A stretch of 64,000 nucleotides of DNA, taken from NCBI GenBank assembly GCA_036435485.1, contig CM071596.1:134627001-134691000 (forward strand), in the 5' to 3' direction. Positions 12,241 through 23,097 of the stretch are shown piece by piece. The notes beneath the pieces are model-generated. The model was not told the DNA's origin. It saw only the letters and a program-made list of their open reading frames with translations, and did no database searches. Made by a program: the position numbers and the translations under genes. Position 1 is the stretch's first letter, and each line of letters begins with the position of its first letter. The DNA is from Saposhnikovia divaricata (Eukaryota; Streptophyta; Magnoliopsida; Apiales; Apiaceae).

Positions 12241-12356
12241 GTGGGTACATTCACTATAGGCCCTCACGAGACCTCACTCGTCCACTAGGGCTGCCTAGGG
12301 GTTTAAAGGGCTTGTTGCATATGCCAAATGCAACCGTCACACCTACGAAAAGGAGT
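12241..12356 (+). other. Conserved 3' non-coding block with stem-loops
   Basis: This ~110-bp stretch is nearly identical to blocks at 22981-23097, 25760-25872 and 31709-31821, each about 75 bp from a 3' LTR. It contains ACGAG...CTCGT and GTTGCAT...ATGCAAC inverted repeats. See the finding on this block. Confidence 0.75.
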
Positions 12357-12418
12357 ATAGGACTTTGCATCTAGATTTTCATTTTGTTTTTATTTTCCTC
12401 GAGGACGAGCAAAAGATA

Positions 12419-12432
12419 GGTATGGGGGCATT
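12419..12432 (+). promoter_or_regulatory. Polypurine tract, family 1 copy 1
   Basis: GGTATGGGGGCATT lies directly before the 3' LTR start TGATAAGTG. It would prime plus-strand DNA synthesis. Confidence 0.75.
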
Positions 12433-12716
12433 TGATAAGTGCATATTTTTGCATATTTTATTTACCTATTTATTGCTTGATCTCATGTTTTAATAATTTA
12501 TTTTGTTACATTTCAGGTAAATCGTAAATAAATAAAGAAATGACAAAATAAATAAATAAAGTGCAAGGAAGGGAAAAAGGAGGAAGAAAAAGGACCAAAA
12601 ATGAAAGAAGGAAAAGAATTAGGAGCTTGGAGCAAAAGGAATATTTCAAGACAAGTGGAAGGTGGAGATCATCCCAACACATTAGCAAAGTGTATGGCCA
12701 AGATCAACTCTTCAAA
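12433..12716 (+). repeat. 3' LTR of family 1 copy 1, truncated
   Basis: It starts TGATAAGTGCATATTTTTGC and matches the reverse of 383 down to about 100, then stops abruptly near 12716 after CAACTCTTCAAA. About 1.9 kb of the LTR is missing. The break is ~36 bp upstream of the presumed LysM start codon, so the gene's own promoter is not visible. Confidence 0.85.
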
Positions 12717-12752
12717 TAGTTGATTCTCCTACATATTAGATATTCAGATCCA

Positions 12753-13161
12753 ATGTCAAACGATCAGCCCGGCAGGGAAGAAGTACAGTAATAGCAAAAG
12801 CTGCATGGTATTTTGTAATCTCGGGAATCGCTATAAGCATTTTCAAGTCCATAAACCCATTTCAAAAGCCCAAACCAATCTTCAAGAACAATGAGTCCAT
12901 TCAGTTGGTTCAGCAGTTTAATTTTGTTTCTTCGCCAGAACCCATTATTGAGGTCACCCTTTTATTCCTTTTTTTTTGAATCTCTATAGTATATGTTTGT
13001 GTACAGAGATAATAATGAAATGTGTTTGTACGTTGGTTTGTTTTGTATGATTGTAGAAACCCATTGCAAGTTTTGATGAAAAAGATGCAGAAGTTCCAAT
13101 GAAGAAGACTGTGGATGTTGTAAAGGGAGACACACTTTTGAGCCTCTCTCACAAATATTGG
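12753..13161 (+). pseudogene. LysM-domain protein gene, exons 1 and 2
   Basis: Exon 1 is 12753-12952; exon 2 is 13057-13161, with GT (12953) and AG (13055-13056) between them. The protein has a basic N-terminus, then a hydrophobic segment (AAWYFVISGIAISIF) that may be a signal anchor or a targeting-peptide part, then a proline/lysine-rich linker, then the first half of a LysM domain (VDVVKGDTLLSLSHKYW). LysM binds N-acetylglucosamine polymers such as chitin or peptidoglycan; the ligand here is unknown. The ATG at 12753 is one base out of frame with the rest (exon 1 is 200 nt; 201 would keep frame), and a TAG lies in frame just upstream. Either one base was lost or the true first exon lies beyond the LTR. 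The second half of the domain is in exon 3 at 44410. Full length would be about 135 residues. Confidence 0.7.
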
Positions 13162-13287
13162 GTACCTATTTTTCTTTTATTTTTTGAGTTATTAATATTT
13201 TGAATCGAAAGTTACTACACTGTACAGTGTACACTAATGCTCTTGAAATATTTTTGTTTTGAGTTAATTTACTCTTATAAATATATT

Positions 13288-13815
13288 GGGTTAATTATCA
13301 AACTAGTCACTGATTGGAACCAAATGTATCAAGTAGGTCACTTATTGCAAAAGTAACTCATTTAAGTCACTTATTAGAAAATTTGTATCGCTCTATTAAT
13401 CGAATATTAATCGAAACTGTTTTGGAGATGTTATTGACCTCCAAATCATGAGTTTGAGTAACCAAACTGAATACCACATGCTACACTACACAAAACCAAC
13501 CTCAGATTCATTGTTGGGTAAATTCTACAAAAATATGTTCTTGATGTTCTTGAGTTGTTCTTGAGGATCAAAGCACTTTTGAAGGTGTTATTGAACTCCA
13601 ATTTTGATGTTCTAGTAACCAAACTGAATCCCGCATGATGCTTTACACAAATCCATGCTCCGTTTCATTGTTGGATAACTTTTATAATTTTTGATAATAT
13701 TCGATTAACTGACCGATACAAATTTTCTAATAAGTGACTTGAATGAGTCACTTTTGCAATAAGTGGTCTACTTGATACATTTGGCTCCAATCAGTGACTG
13801 GTTTGATAATTAACC
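13288..13815. mobile_element. Mutator-type MITE with ~105-bp TIRs
   Basis: The terminal inverted repeats begin GGGTTAATTATCAAACTAGT (left) and, read inward from the right, GGTTAATTATCAAACCAGTC. They extend ~105 bp to CGATACAAATTTTC-type sequence. The flanks ATAAATATATT at 13277-13287 and 13816-13826 form a perfect 11-bp target duplication. Long TIRs with a 9-11 bp duplication fit Mutator-like elements. The interior is non-coding, with two near-duplicate segments (AACCAAACTGAAT-type). It sits in the large LysM intron. Confidence 0.85.
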
Positions 13816-13829
13816 ATAAATATATTTGT

Positions 13830-14587
13830 GCAACTCCAATTTCTTTCTATAACCTCCTTCGTCAATTTTTTAGGAATGGTTGATAGGAATGGAATCTGAG
13901 AATGGATTTGAAGGGTTTAAGAGTGGTGGTAATTGATAATAATATAAAATCTTGACAGCCTAAGAGATATGTGGAGAAGGCAATTCATTACAAACAAAAC
14001 AACCAAATTGTCGATCCAAATATTAACACATGACATCGAGTTTCCAATTTTTGTTAATCAGGCTCATTAACCTTAAAACAAACACCCCCTACGTTCTTTC
14101 CTCAACAATGAGAAGTATATAAGTTATTTTCCATCGGCATTTAAACTTATATCATTCTGTACAATACTGAGATGCTTATTCCATTTCTGTATATATATCA
14201 AAGTAATGAATAAAGAGTTTGATGCTCCTAAGTATGTATTCTTCTAACTCAGGTGAGGCAGCAAAGAATTATACATGACGGCATTTTTATAACTTTAGAA
14301 TTTGACCATATAATTACAACCATGTAATTGAAGTACACTATGTACATAGGTAAGTTCCCTAAAAATAGATGGTAAATAGATAGTAAATGTATTTTTCTCA
14401 TGAAAATAGTTTCTAAAGAATTTTAACAAGGGTTGTTGGGGAGAATGTAATTTTTCGCATCTTAGGAAGTCAAGCGTAATTTAAATATATTATGTTTAGA
14501 GAAATGTATAAGAGATTGTTGCTCTAAGTTTGTTAAATTTATATCCCATAATCCCAACCCCAGCATACCAAGTGACTTAAAAGACAT
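13830..14587. other. Intron sequence, no feature recognised
   Basis: AT-rich intron DNA between the MITE and the poly(A) insertion. I see no coding frame, TIR or tRNA-like sequence. Confidence 0.5.
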
Positions 14588-14601
14588 AAGAAGATGTGTT
14601 T

Positions 14602-15374
14602 ACTTTGAATCAAGAAGGCGTAAAAAAAAAAAGCTCTCCTTCTCTCTCCCTTTTCTCCCTTTTCTCTCTCCCTCCCGTCTCCTGCACCTTAACCGGCGGG
14701 GCTTCCACCGGTTTTTCTGGTGGAAAGCCCCAAATTCCTTCTCTTATTTTGTTTGTTTTGTCTTTTTCAATAATCTCCCTTTCTGGGTAAGGATTTCTAT
14801 CCTTTTGGTTTGCGTTGGATTGTTTTTCTAGATCTACATTATCGGAGCTTCCGGCCATCTTTCTTCTTCGATTCAAGCGGGGATTTCGAGAGTTAGCCGC
14901 CTATCTGTGATTTTGTTTGTCAGATCTAAGTTTTTTTTTGATTTTTTTGTATTTTCAAGTTCTTTTATTCGGTTGTTGGCTTGTATTTTTCGGCTTGGTT
15001 GTTTTATTTGGTATTGTAGTTTGGATTTTTATGTTGTAATTTCAGTTTTATTTCTCTCCTTGGTGAGAGGGTGTGGATTTCTCTCCTTGGTGAGAGGGTG
15101 GATTTCTCTCCTTTTTGTGAGATTTGGTTCGGATTCAAAGATAAGAGCTTGTTACGAATTGCATTTGTGGTCAATAGCTCAAACGGACTTTGGAGAAGAT
15201 ATAGAGCGTAGAGCAAGTATCTATAGATATATCACTTTTTTTTCACACTGCTTATTTGTCTCATTTTATGAAGACAGGCGTGTCATCCTGTTCTATGTTT
15301 GATCGATTTGATCATTCTTGTAGATGTCGTATGACTTTTATGTATTGAATTATCCCCTTTCATCAAAAAAAAAA
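14602..15374 (+). mobile_element. Non-LTR retroinsertion with poly(A) tail
   Basis: About 773 bp flanked by a 14-bp duplication with one mismatch (AAGAAGATGTGTTT at 14588 and AAGAAGATGTATTT at 15375). It ends ATCAAAAAAAAAAAA. The interior is pyrimidine-rich at the start, then carries TCTCTCCTTGGTGAGAGGG repeats around 15053-15110. The duplication and tail show target-primed insertion. No endonuclease or reverse transcriptase is present, so it is a truncated LINE, a SINE-like element or a processed transcript. Another AAGAAGATG...TTTGATC copy at ~15480 suggests local duplication of the target. Confidence 0.65.
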
Positions 15375-17025
15375 AAGAAGATGTATTTGATCAGTTATTG
15401 GATTTTTTTTTCGCAAATCAAATTGACAAATAATTGAATTTTATTGTGGCAAATATAAATTACAAGAAAAAATGTGATAAGAAGATGCGTTTGATCTATT
15501 ACTGGATTTTTTTTTTAAAAAAAATATGTATATACACAAAAAATATATTAATTTCTAAACAAATTTTGGTCCATTTGACTTTGAAATTACATTAAACTAG
15601 TTTGAGTGACATGGTGTGAATATGAATTTCCATTAGGAAAAATCAATTCTGTTTTTCTCTTTCTTTTTTCCGGCCAGATCAGTTGGTGCAATTGATAAAC
15701 TTAACGAAGGTTAGGATACAAAAGTTAAGAGTTAATGTGTTTAACAGAACTTTAAGCGTTAGAACGTAAGTGACACTATCTTTTTTCACTCCAAGTTGTT
15801 TACATAAAGTTCTTTTGGCATTTTAGGAAATGCCATTGGTTGTGCATGTATGTTTCTATATAGAGTCCGTTGCATTTAGGTGGCTGAACTTTACACTGAG
15901 TTTCAAAATGGTGGCTAGACTTTTAAAATTACATTTTGGTGATTCGACTTACATTTTAAAAGACAGTAAGGTTTCTCTCCATTAAATCATCTAACAGAGA
16001 TACGGAGTAACATCAAACAGGATGTTTTGGACATATAAATTGTACAATGATTAACTACCTTACAACATATACATGAACCATGTACACTACATATCCAAAT
16101 TCTAGAATACAAAATAACATGAATATGGATTTTGGACTTTGGTGTTGTTGTCTACCGGATTTATTTATATATGTGTGTACATATTTGGCCAAAATTGCGT
16201 TCTTCCCGATTTATGTAGCTGTGAACATGTATAAATATCATATCTATGTATGTTAAAAGAAAGCAGCATGAAAGCAACTACATCATATCACCAGATAGGC
16301 TTGATAGTTGAGCGGAAAAAAAACATTGCCATGTAAGGTCGAACTGAACTGAAATGATTCAATATATTAAGTAGTCTTACATAATATATCCATTAAATTC
16401 AGAAAGAGCGCAATACGCCATAGATTGCTTATAGCAACCCCCAAACTGTGTTACCATAGACCCCTGTTTGAAGTTGCTATAGGCCAAAATCGGACTATGG
16501 TAACACCTCAGCCGTGTTAGGTTCTCAGCAGTAACTACAGGTATCAAAGGTAACGTGAAAAACAACCTATAGTAACATGGCAAATGCAGTTACTAAAGAC
16601 CTCTATAGCAACATCTTAAACACTCTACAGCAACATAGTTTCTGTGTTACAATAGATGGTACAATTTTGCACAATGCTTCGGTGGGGCCCGCATGTAGGG
16701 CCCACATCTAGGTAGGGTCCACAATCTATTGTAACACTCTCTTTTACCAATTGTAAAACATTGAGTGTTACATAATTAAAATCATTTATAACTAATTTTA
16801 ATAACAAAAAAAATATGACATTTAAATATTCAAGAACCAAATTAATTACATTTCAATAACATCATCCAACATCATTTCAATAACATAATCTAGTACAAAA
16901 CCAACCAAATCATCCAAAAATATCTAGCAACACTAGCTGATGAACAAAACTTAAAACGTATAAGTACTAGAGCTAATAACATGGTAGAAACTAGCAAGTA
17001 GTCTGTTAATCTGCTTTATCACTAT

Positions 17026-17190
17026 GACGCGCCCATAAATTAACTAGTTTAGACATCATTGTAGAAACTTCAAAAACCAAAACCCCAATAACGGCTTTAT
17101 CAGTCTCTGCTTCATGGTTCATACGCGACTTCCTCCACAGCTTACCAAACCCTGAATCCATAACTCTATCTTTCAACACCTAATATATCA
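17026..17190 (-). pseudogene. Captured DUF3475/DUF668-type gene fragment
   Basis: The minus-strand translation reads GFGKLWRKSR, then ~12 residues on VIGVLVFEVSTMMSKLVNLW, then a stop soon after HSDKAD. The FEV..MSKLV.LW..SD pattern resembles the start of the DUF3475 domain in plant DUF668 (PSI-like) proteins. Only ~57 residues are present, with no start or end of a gene. It lies inside the CACTA element downstream of the SEC31 pieces. The identification rests on this one motif. Confidence 0.5.
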
Positions 17191-17904
17191 ACAAGTCCGA
17201 ACAAATCAAATGTTACACATATCCTCCTACATCAATATCAATGGCACAATAAGTTAGGATCAGAAAATTCATAATTTCCTTAACAAGTATCGAAACTGAT
17301 TTAAAATTACAATTTCAGCAAGAGTCTAACCAGAATTCAATCACGTTATACAAAAAACTGGGGTAGATTAAGAAATCTGTTTATAGAAGCAGTTATAAAT
17401 AATAATTTTTCAACTGATAAAAATGTCTATATGAGTAGGAACTGAGCAGAGTAAAATACAAAGAATTCTAACAGAAACTAAATAAACTAAGTAGAACAAG
17501 GGCTTCATGATATCACAACAGGTTTAGTTTTTAACAAACATAAAATGTGATTGTACTGAATTGCGAACAACAAACTCCCAATTAATCAAAATTGTGACTG
17601 AAATGCATAAAAGATATAGAGCATAGACATAGAAGATTGCTCGTTGTTTGTTCATGTCAATAACCAGAAGATATGGCTAACATAGTTCAAATCTAGAACA
17701 AATTCAGAAATTTTTAAAAAAAATCTACAACCATGACTCTCAGAACTTGTCCCAAATTAAAAAAGACCGGCATACGAAACTATGTTCTCTCATGGTTAGA
17801 ATATATTAAACATACAGTTCACATTGTACATGCACAAATTTACACACACAAGCACATGCAAATGAAAGAATAAAAGAATTTCTTTACATGACAGGATCAT
17901 ATAC

Positions 17905-18118
17905 CAGGTTGAGTAGAGCCAGCAATGCGATCTTGCAGGATCATTAGTTTAGTAGTCAAATTCTCATTCCCCATGAAATTTAAGTATTCCATTGCAGTTG
18001 TTAAAAGCCCTTGACTTGCCAATATTTCAGCATACTTCTCAACCAGCTTGCACAAAGAAGCGCTGAATCGCTTTTGCCCAGTGGCCATTACAAGAATCAC
18101 AGTTTTTTCCATGAGATC
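17905..18118 (-). pseudogene. Captured SEC31 exon (LMEKT..LVEKYAE)
   Basis: This exon-like block (minus) is bounded by AG at 18120-18119 and GT at 17904-17903. It encodes DLMEKTVILVMATGQKRFSA, followed by SLCKLVEKYAEILASQGLLT and about 30 more residues. I recognise this as the alpha-solenoid part of SEC31, the outer-coat subunit of COPII vesicles that bud from the ER. It is open throughout. It is the third of three collinear SEC31-like blocks in the CACTA element; introns are kept, so capture was at DNA level. A functional protein is very unlikely, as most of SEC31 (over 1000 residues) is absent. Confidence 0.8.
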
Positions 18119-18206
18119 CTATCAATATAATGAACTATGTGTCAACTCAACTCAACATATAAGTATAACATATATCTAGTATATCATATTATTGCAGATG
18201 AATAAC

Positions 18207-18362
18207 CTGAAGAAGAGCTACATAAGGTTTCCCATCTTGCTTGGTTGTAAAAGTTATCGACCAAATTTCGACTGTTTTGTCGATATTCCCAGCACATATA
18301 TAGCAAAGAGTTGCTACCAGGGTTCTGCCAGCTTGCATGAGCCTAGAAGCAAGTGTGTCACA
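18207..18362 (-). pseudogene. Captured SEC31 exon (CDTLASRL..VEIW)
   Basis: The minus strand encodes CDTLASRLMQAGRTLVATLC, then YICAGNIDKTVEIWS and a KPYVALLQ end before GT at 18206. This is strongly SEC31-like and precedes the block at 18118 in the correct order. The 5' splice boundary is unclear: I see no clean AG before TGTGACACAC, so this end may have decayed or been altered during capture. Confidence 0.8.
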
Positions 18363-18657
18363 CAGGAAAACATAGGCAGAGGAAAAGAGAAGCACTGTCC
18401 TTCAGACTGTTAAAATCATAGTACTAGCCTTAAAAGAATTAGAGGGAGAAACATTTATACATTGTTATTTTCGGTGCAAGTGGTTCAAAAATTTTTGCCC
18501 CAGTAACTCTACTATCCTAGCTCTGTCCCTGTTTAAAAACATCATTACAAGTGTAGCTTGTTCAGAGTACCATATTTTTTTATGTTAGTAAAAAACAATT
18601 CGGCCCTCATCAGCAAGAAAATAAACTGCAATGTCTCCAAGTTCTAAAGGAACTTAC

Positions 18658-18750
18658 TGTGCAGAGAAGAGCAGGGGTTTCCTTCCAGGCTTTTAGTGGC
18701 CTTGTATTAACGAGGCTCATAAGATCATTATTCACCATAGCAGCAACAAC
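18658..18750 (-). pseudogene. Captured SEC31 exon (VVAAMVNNDL)
   Basis: The minus strand encodes VVAAMVNNDLMSLVNTRPLK then AWKETPALLCT, bounded by AG at 18752-18751 and GT at 18657-18656. It matches the SEC31 segment just before CDTLASRL. The few residues normally between LLCT and CDTLASRL are not seen here. Confidence 0.75.
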
Positions 18751-18904
18751 CTAATGACAAATGTAAAATAAAAGAAAAAAGGTTCGAAGTACAGGCAATG
18801 AATTTCAGAATCCTGATGAATGAAACTAAAACTATGAAGTGCATCACATCAAACAATATTTGAAATCATAACAAAGCAGATTACAACTTAGGTGTAATAA
18901 AATG

Positions 18905-19030
18905 ATATCTTCAACATCATCCAGATTCTCAGATTCATTGTATTCTACTTCTGCACTAGCTGCCTCTGTCCCATTTCCATTGGGAGATGTTTCAACCAAG
19001 GGGCAAACAGATTTACTGGACTTTAAAACA
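18905..19030 (-). pseudogene. Possible captured SEC31 linker exon
   Basis: The minus strand encodes KSVCPLVETSPNGNGTEAAS, then an acidic AEVEYNESENLDDVEDII. The acidic, low-complexity wording and its position upstream of VVAAMVNN fit the SEC31 linker, but this part of the family is poorly conserved. The exons that should lie between it and 18750 (the QRALVVGDY-type region) are missing. Confidence 0.45.
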
Positions 19031-20725
19031 TACAAACATATAGTTTCAATTACATCCAGTATCAACTTATTATAGTAAGGTGGACAGTGGAGAAATATTA
19101 TCTAACCATTGTACAAAGCATGGAAATTTTTATACCACCAACCATTTAAATGGTAACACACCACAACTCAATACCAAAGAAAGGGGAAAATATGAAAGTT
19201 AAACAAATAATTAGCTATGCTCCCAACTTCTAATTTGTTAGCAAGAAATTAAATGCGAACAAGGTACTAACCTGTCAAACTCAGTAATTGCAGTGTGGTT
19301 TTCCTGTCCAGTCTTTCCAAGCTTTCCAAATCAAGAATAGATCGGAAGAGGGTAATACCTACAAATCCAAGCCCAAATCGTAAAGCCCCTAAATAAAAAC
19401 CGAAAAGCCCTAAATCGAAAAGTACCATAATTAAAGCCCTAATCCAAATCCAAGGCCCTAAAATGAAATAGAGAGAACAATTAATTGAAACTATTAATTG
19501 AAACTCAAGTATAATCGAATCAATTGAACTCAAATAGAAGAACCCCTGATTTGAAGTGAAGAAATCGATTGAGGAGAACCCCTAATTTGAAATGAAGCCT
19601 CAATCCAAAGCCTAAAACCGAAGCCTTAAATCAATTGAGAAGCCTCATTGAGAAACTTGGGATGTCCTACTGGAAACGAGAGAGATGATACTTCGAGAGA
19701 GAAATTTCTACAAGGGAGAGAGAGTGGTCTGTGAAAGAGAGTGTTTTTGTTAAAAGTGAGGGAGAGTTTTTTTTGTTTAAGTGAAAATTTCAGTATGGGC
19801 GGGCCTTTTGCCGCTATAATATTTTAGCTTCTACCGCTCTAATATTTGTTTTTAAAAAAATCATTTATCTGATAAATTCTTACTCTTTTGTGAAATATTT
19901 AAATTACATTTTAATTAGTTCTAAAATAAAATAATTTTTCAATTAACTAATATTTAATTACTTTTTTATTTTAGATATTATAAAATTATTTTAATTTATT
20001 GATATTAAAATATAATTGTTAAATCTATTATTTTCATTATTTTGTAATAATTCATAATTTATACAAAATTTGTTTTCATTATTAATTTTTTTAATGAATT
20101 TAGTTAAAATTTAATATTTTCATTATTTTCTTGATATGAATTTTTTGGATATTACTTTATTTTAAAATCTTTTTATTTGAAATTTATAAACAAAATTTAA
20201 TATTTATGAAAAATCAATAATTTAATTATTTGATGGAATATTACTTTTTAAAATGATTATTTCAATGATTTTGTTAAAAATAATTATTTTTAAAGTCAAA
20301 TAATTATTAAATCATTAATTTTAAATTAAATAAATTTTTTTGTTAATGAATACTCTATGGTAACACACCTCATGGTGTTAGCCCACTGTAACACCTTTTA
20401 TAACTAAAGTAACATACTTTTGTGCCTATGGTAACACTACAATCAAAAGGTTGCGATAGGTTAAAATTTTCATAGCAATGGTAACACCCATAGTAGTAAC
20501 ACCCATGCCAAAAGGTTGCTATAGGCCATCTATGGTGTAGTGGCGTGATCCAAGCACACACGAACATCAAAATGTACTACTGCAAAGTATTGCAGTAGAT
20601 AGGCTTTTTTTCCCTCCATACGAAAGGCTTAGAATTGACATTTAGTGCATTTGGATCTCGTCTAACAGGTGCTGTAAATGAAGGGCGAAACAACCTTGAC
20701 TTCCATGCATCTCCTGTGAGGGTTT

Positions 20726-22903
20726 TGTTGTGCTAAAAATAAATAACAATTAGAATCGCAAGCGCACGACTCGTTCGTTGAATTATTTTATGTATCGATC
20801 CTCGGAGACTAAAATTTTCGCGAACCTTTATTTTTAATTTAATCGAGAAAGGACAATTTTGGGTTTGGAGAATTTTGAATTTTACCAATTAATAATTAAA
20901 AGGAAATTTTTTCATTTAATCTAATTAACTTAAAAGTAAATTATTCTAAATTATTTAAAACTAAACTAAATTATTAAAAACTTTTTATTCACATAAATTT
21001 TTTAAAGAAAATTTGACATGAACCGTTTGTAAATACAACTAGCCAAAAACACAATGTCACACAAGAAATTCGATTCAATTCTAAAATAAACACTGCAAAA
21101 CTCACAAATTAAAACTCAAATTTCGAACTCAACACAGCAATAAGGAACTTAACACATTATTCACACAGTCGACTGCACTAATAAACTAAAACGTAACACG
21201 AACAAGTCAACTCGGCACAAAAGAACACAACTCAAACAGTAAAATTCAACCAAAAACTCAGTAAAAATTCAACTCGAATTCAGAAAGCAGTCAACTCGGA
21301 ACATAGCTCAACAAAACTCTGCAACAAAACCAGCGAAAGAAACATGGACTCAAAAACAAGAAACTACGACTGGGCTAATTTAAAAACAAAACCAAGAAAC
21401 TAAGCTAAGAAACCAAAACAGAATCATCAACTCGGCATTCAACTCATCTACGAACTCAATGCAAAACTCGGACAATCAAAATAGCCAGAAACTACGACTC
21501 AATGGAAAAACAGAACCACTACTCTGGCGTCAAATAGCGATAAACAAACAAAACACATCAACGAAACACTACTTAGCAATCCAGCGGGTCAACTCGCAAA
21601 ATAAAAATCAAACTCAGAAAACAACATTTTAGACGACCAAATTCAAAAACGCAAACAGTAGATTTTGCGAATTTAAAGAAACAAAGCATAATTAAAAATG
21701 AAGAAAAAGAAAAAAGAGAAAGGCTGGTGGGTTTGTTCGAAAAAAGAGAAGAAAACAAGGGGAGATGGGATGTTTCTGGGTTTGAAAATGAAGAGAAATA
21801 AGAAAGGAGGAGGGAAGTGAGTTTGTGGAGAATAAAACGAAACAGGGTGTGCGGATGTTTGCGATTGTAGTGAAAAAAGAGGAATAGAGAGGGGTTGTTT
21901 GTGTTTCAGTGAAGAAGAAAACAAGGGTGTTTGTGGGTTCTAATTGAAGAAGATGAGGGTGAAGGAAAAAGAAGAGTAAGGAAAATTACTGCTGGTTAAG
22001 GATAAAGAAAAAGAACGAAATGGGTTTGGCTGAGAAACATGGGTATGAGAAATACTGAGCTTCGAATTAACACTAAAAAAAAAAAGAAAATATGAACTGA
22101 AAATATTAACAAATATTTTTTTTGAATTTTTTTTTGTAAATTAAATACGAAACTAAAGAAATTAATTACGAAAGAAAAATTTAAACTAAAACGAGGATTT
22201 GGAATTAAAATGGTCCACAATAAAATGGAAATTTAAAGGGGCAAAATTACGAATTAAAACTACGAGCAAGAAAATAAAAATTCGTTATTTTCAACTCATA
22301 ATGGTTAGCATTTCGCTACTTTGTCCACTAAACGGATTTACAAAAATAACGAAAGCTATGCAACAAAAGCGAAAGAACAAGACGAGAAATTAAAGGAAAC
22401 GGAATTTTTGCATTAAAATAAAAAGTGTTTACAAGATTTGAAACAAAAAAAAAGAAATTAAAGCTACCCTAAAATCTAAGTTGATAAATACAAGGGGGGT
22501 GAGGGGGTATATATAGGATAAGAATTAGGATTTAGGGGTGTGTTAGGTTAATCTCCACCATACACCTTTTAATGTGGTGGAGAAATCCTAGCCATCTAAT
22601 TGTTTCCTTCCTCCTTAAGCTTTGTAGAATGGATCTTGGCCATACACTTATTTAGTGTGTTGGGATGATCTCCACCTTCCATGTGTCTTAAAAGATTCCC
22701 TTTCCTCTAAGCTCCTAATTCTTTTTCCTTTTTTCATTTAAGTTCTTTTTCTTCCTCTTTTTCCCTTCCTTGCCCTTTATTTCTTTAATTTGTCATTTCT
22801 TTATTTATTCACGAATTTCCTGAAATGCAACAAAATAAATTATTAAAATACGAGTTCAAGCAATATATAGGTAATAAAAATATGCAAAAATATGCAATTA
22901 TCA
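20726..22903 (-). repeat. 3' LTR, family 1 copy 2
   Basis: 2178 bp; on the minus strand TGATAA...CACAACA (TG...CA ends). It is closely similar to the 5' LTR at 41696-43927. One clear difference is a ~33-bp segment present at about 42982-43015 and absent here (near 21995). Confidence 0.9.
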
Positions 22904-22917
22904 AATGCCCCCATACC
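22904..22917 (-). promoter_or_regulatory. Polypurine tract, family 1 copy 2
   Basis: The minus strand reads GGTATGGGGGCATT immediately before the 3' LTR, identical to copy 1. Confidence 0.75.
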
Positions 22918-22980
22918 TATCTTTTACTCGTCCTCGAGTAAAACAAAAACAAAACGAAAATCTAGATAAAAAGTCCTATA

Positions 22981-23097
22981 CTCCTTTTCGTAGGTGTGAC
23001 GGTTGCATTTGGCATATGCAACAAGCCCTTTAAACCCCTAGGCAGCCCTAGTGGACGAGTGAGGTCTCGTGAGGGCCTATAGTGAATATACCCACAA
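22981..23097 (-). other. Conserved 3' non-coding block, family 1 copy 2
   Basis: Reverse-strand copy of the block at 12241-12356, at the same distance from the 3' LTR. Both stem arms (GTTGCAT/ATGCAAC and ACGAG/CTCGT) are preserved. Confidence 0.75.

Larger units (their letters stand above)
4811..12716 (+). mobile_element. Ty3 gag-pro-only retrotransposon, family 1 copy 1
   Basis: Order: truncated 5' LTR, primer site (6439-6455), leader, broken gag-protease frame (7401-10546), ~1.9 kb non-coding 3' region, polypurine tract, truncated 3' LTR (12433-12716). No reverse transcriptase, RNase H or integrase motifs were found between the primer site and the polypurine tract, so this is a non-autonomous TR-GAG-like element. 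The protease wording (DLGAS, ILG..PFL) and the tRNA-Asp-type primer site place its relatives in the Athila/Tat part of Ty3 elements. Both LTRs are damaged, so no LTR-based age can be read. Confidence 0.85.
16411..20542 (-). mobile_element. CACTA transposon carrying host gene fragments
   Basis: The right end read inward is CACTACACCATAGATGGCC; the left end CAATACGCCATAGATTGC is its decayed partner. GCG flanks both sides (16408-16410, 20543-20545), a perfect 3-bp duplication. Both ends have many subterminal repeats of the GCTATAGG and GGTAACAC type. The 4.1-kb element shows no transposase but carries minus-strand exons related to SEC31 and a DUF3475-like piece with introns, so it is a gene-capturing (Pack-type) CACTA element. 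It inserted into the Mutator-like element. Confidence 0.85.

Noticed and set aside
14907..15302. 131-codon plus-strand frame
   Set aside because: Inside the poly(A) retroinsertion, T-rich, with no domain; likely chance.
21573..22220. Several phenylalanine/serine-rich minus-strand frames
   Set aside because: They lie within the 3' LTR of family 1 copy 2 and recur at 42643-42906 in the other LTR; pyrimidine-rich LTR sequence, not genes.
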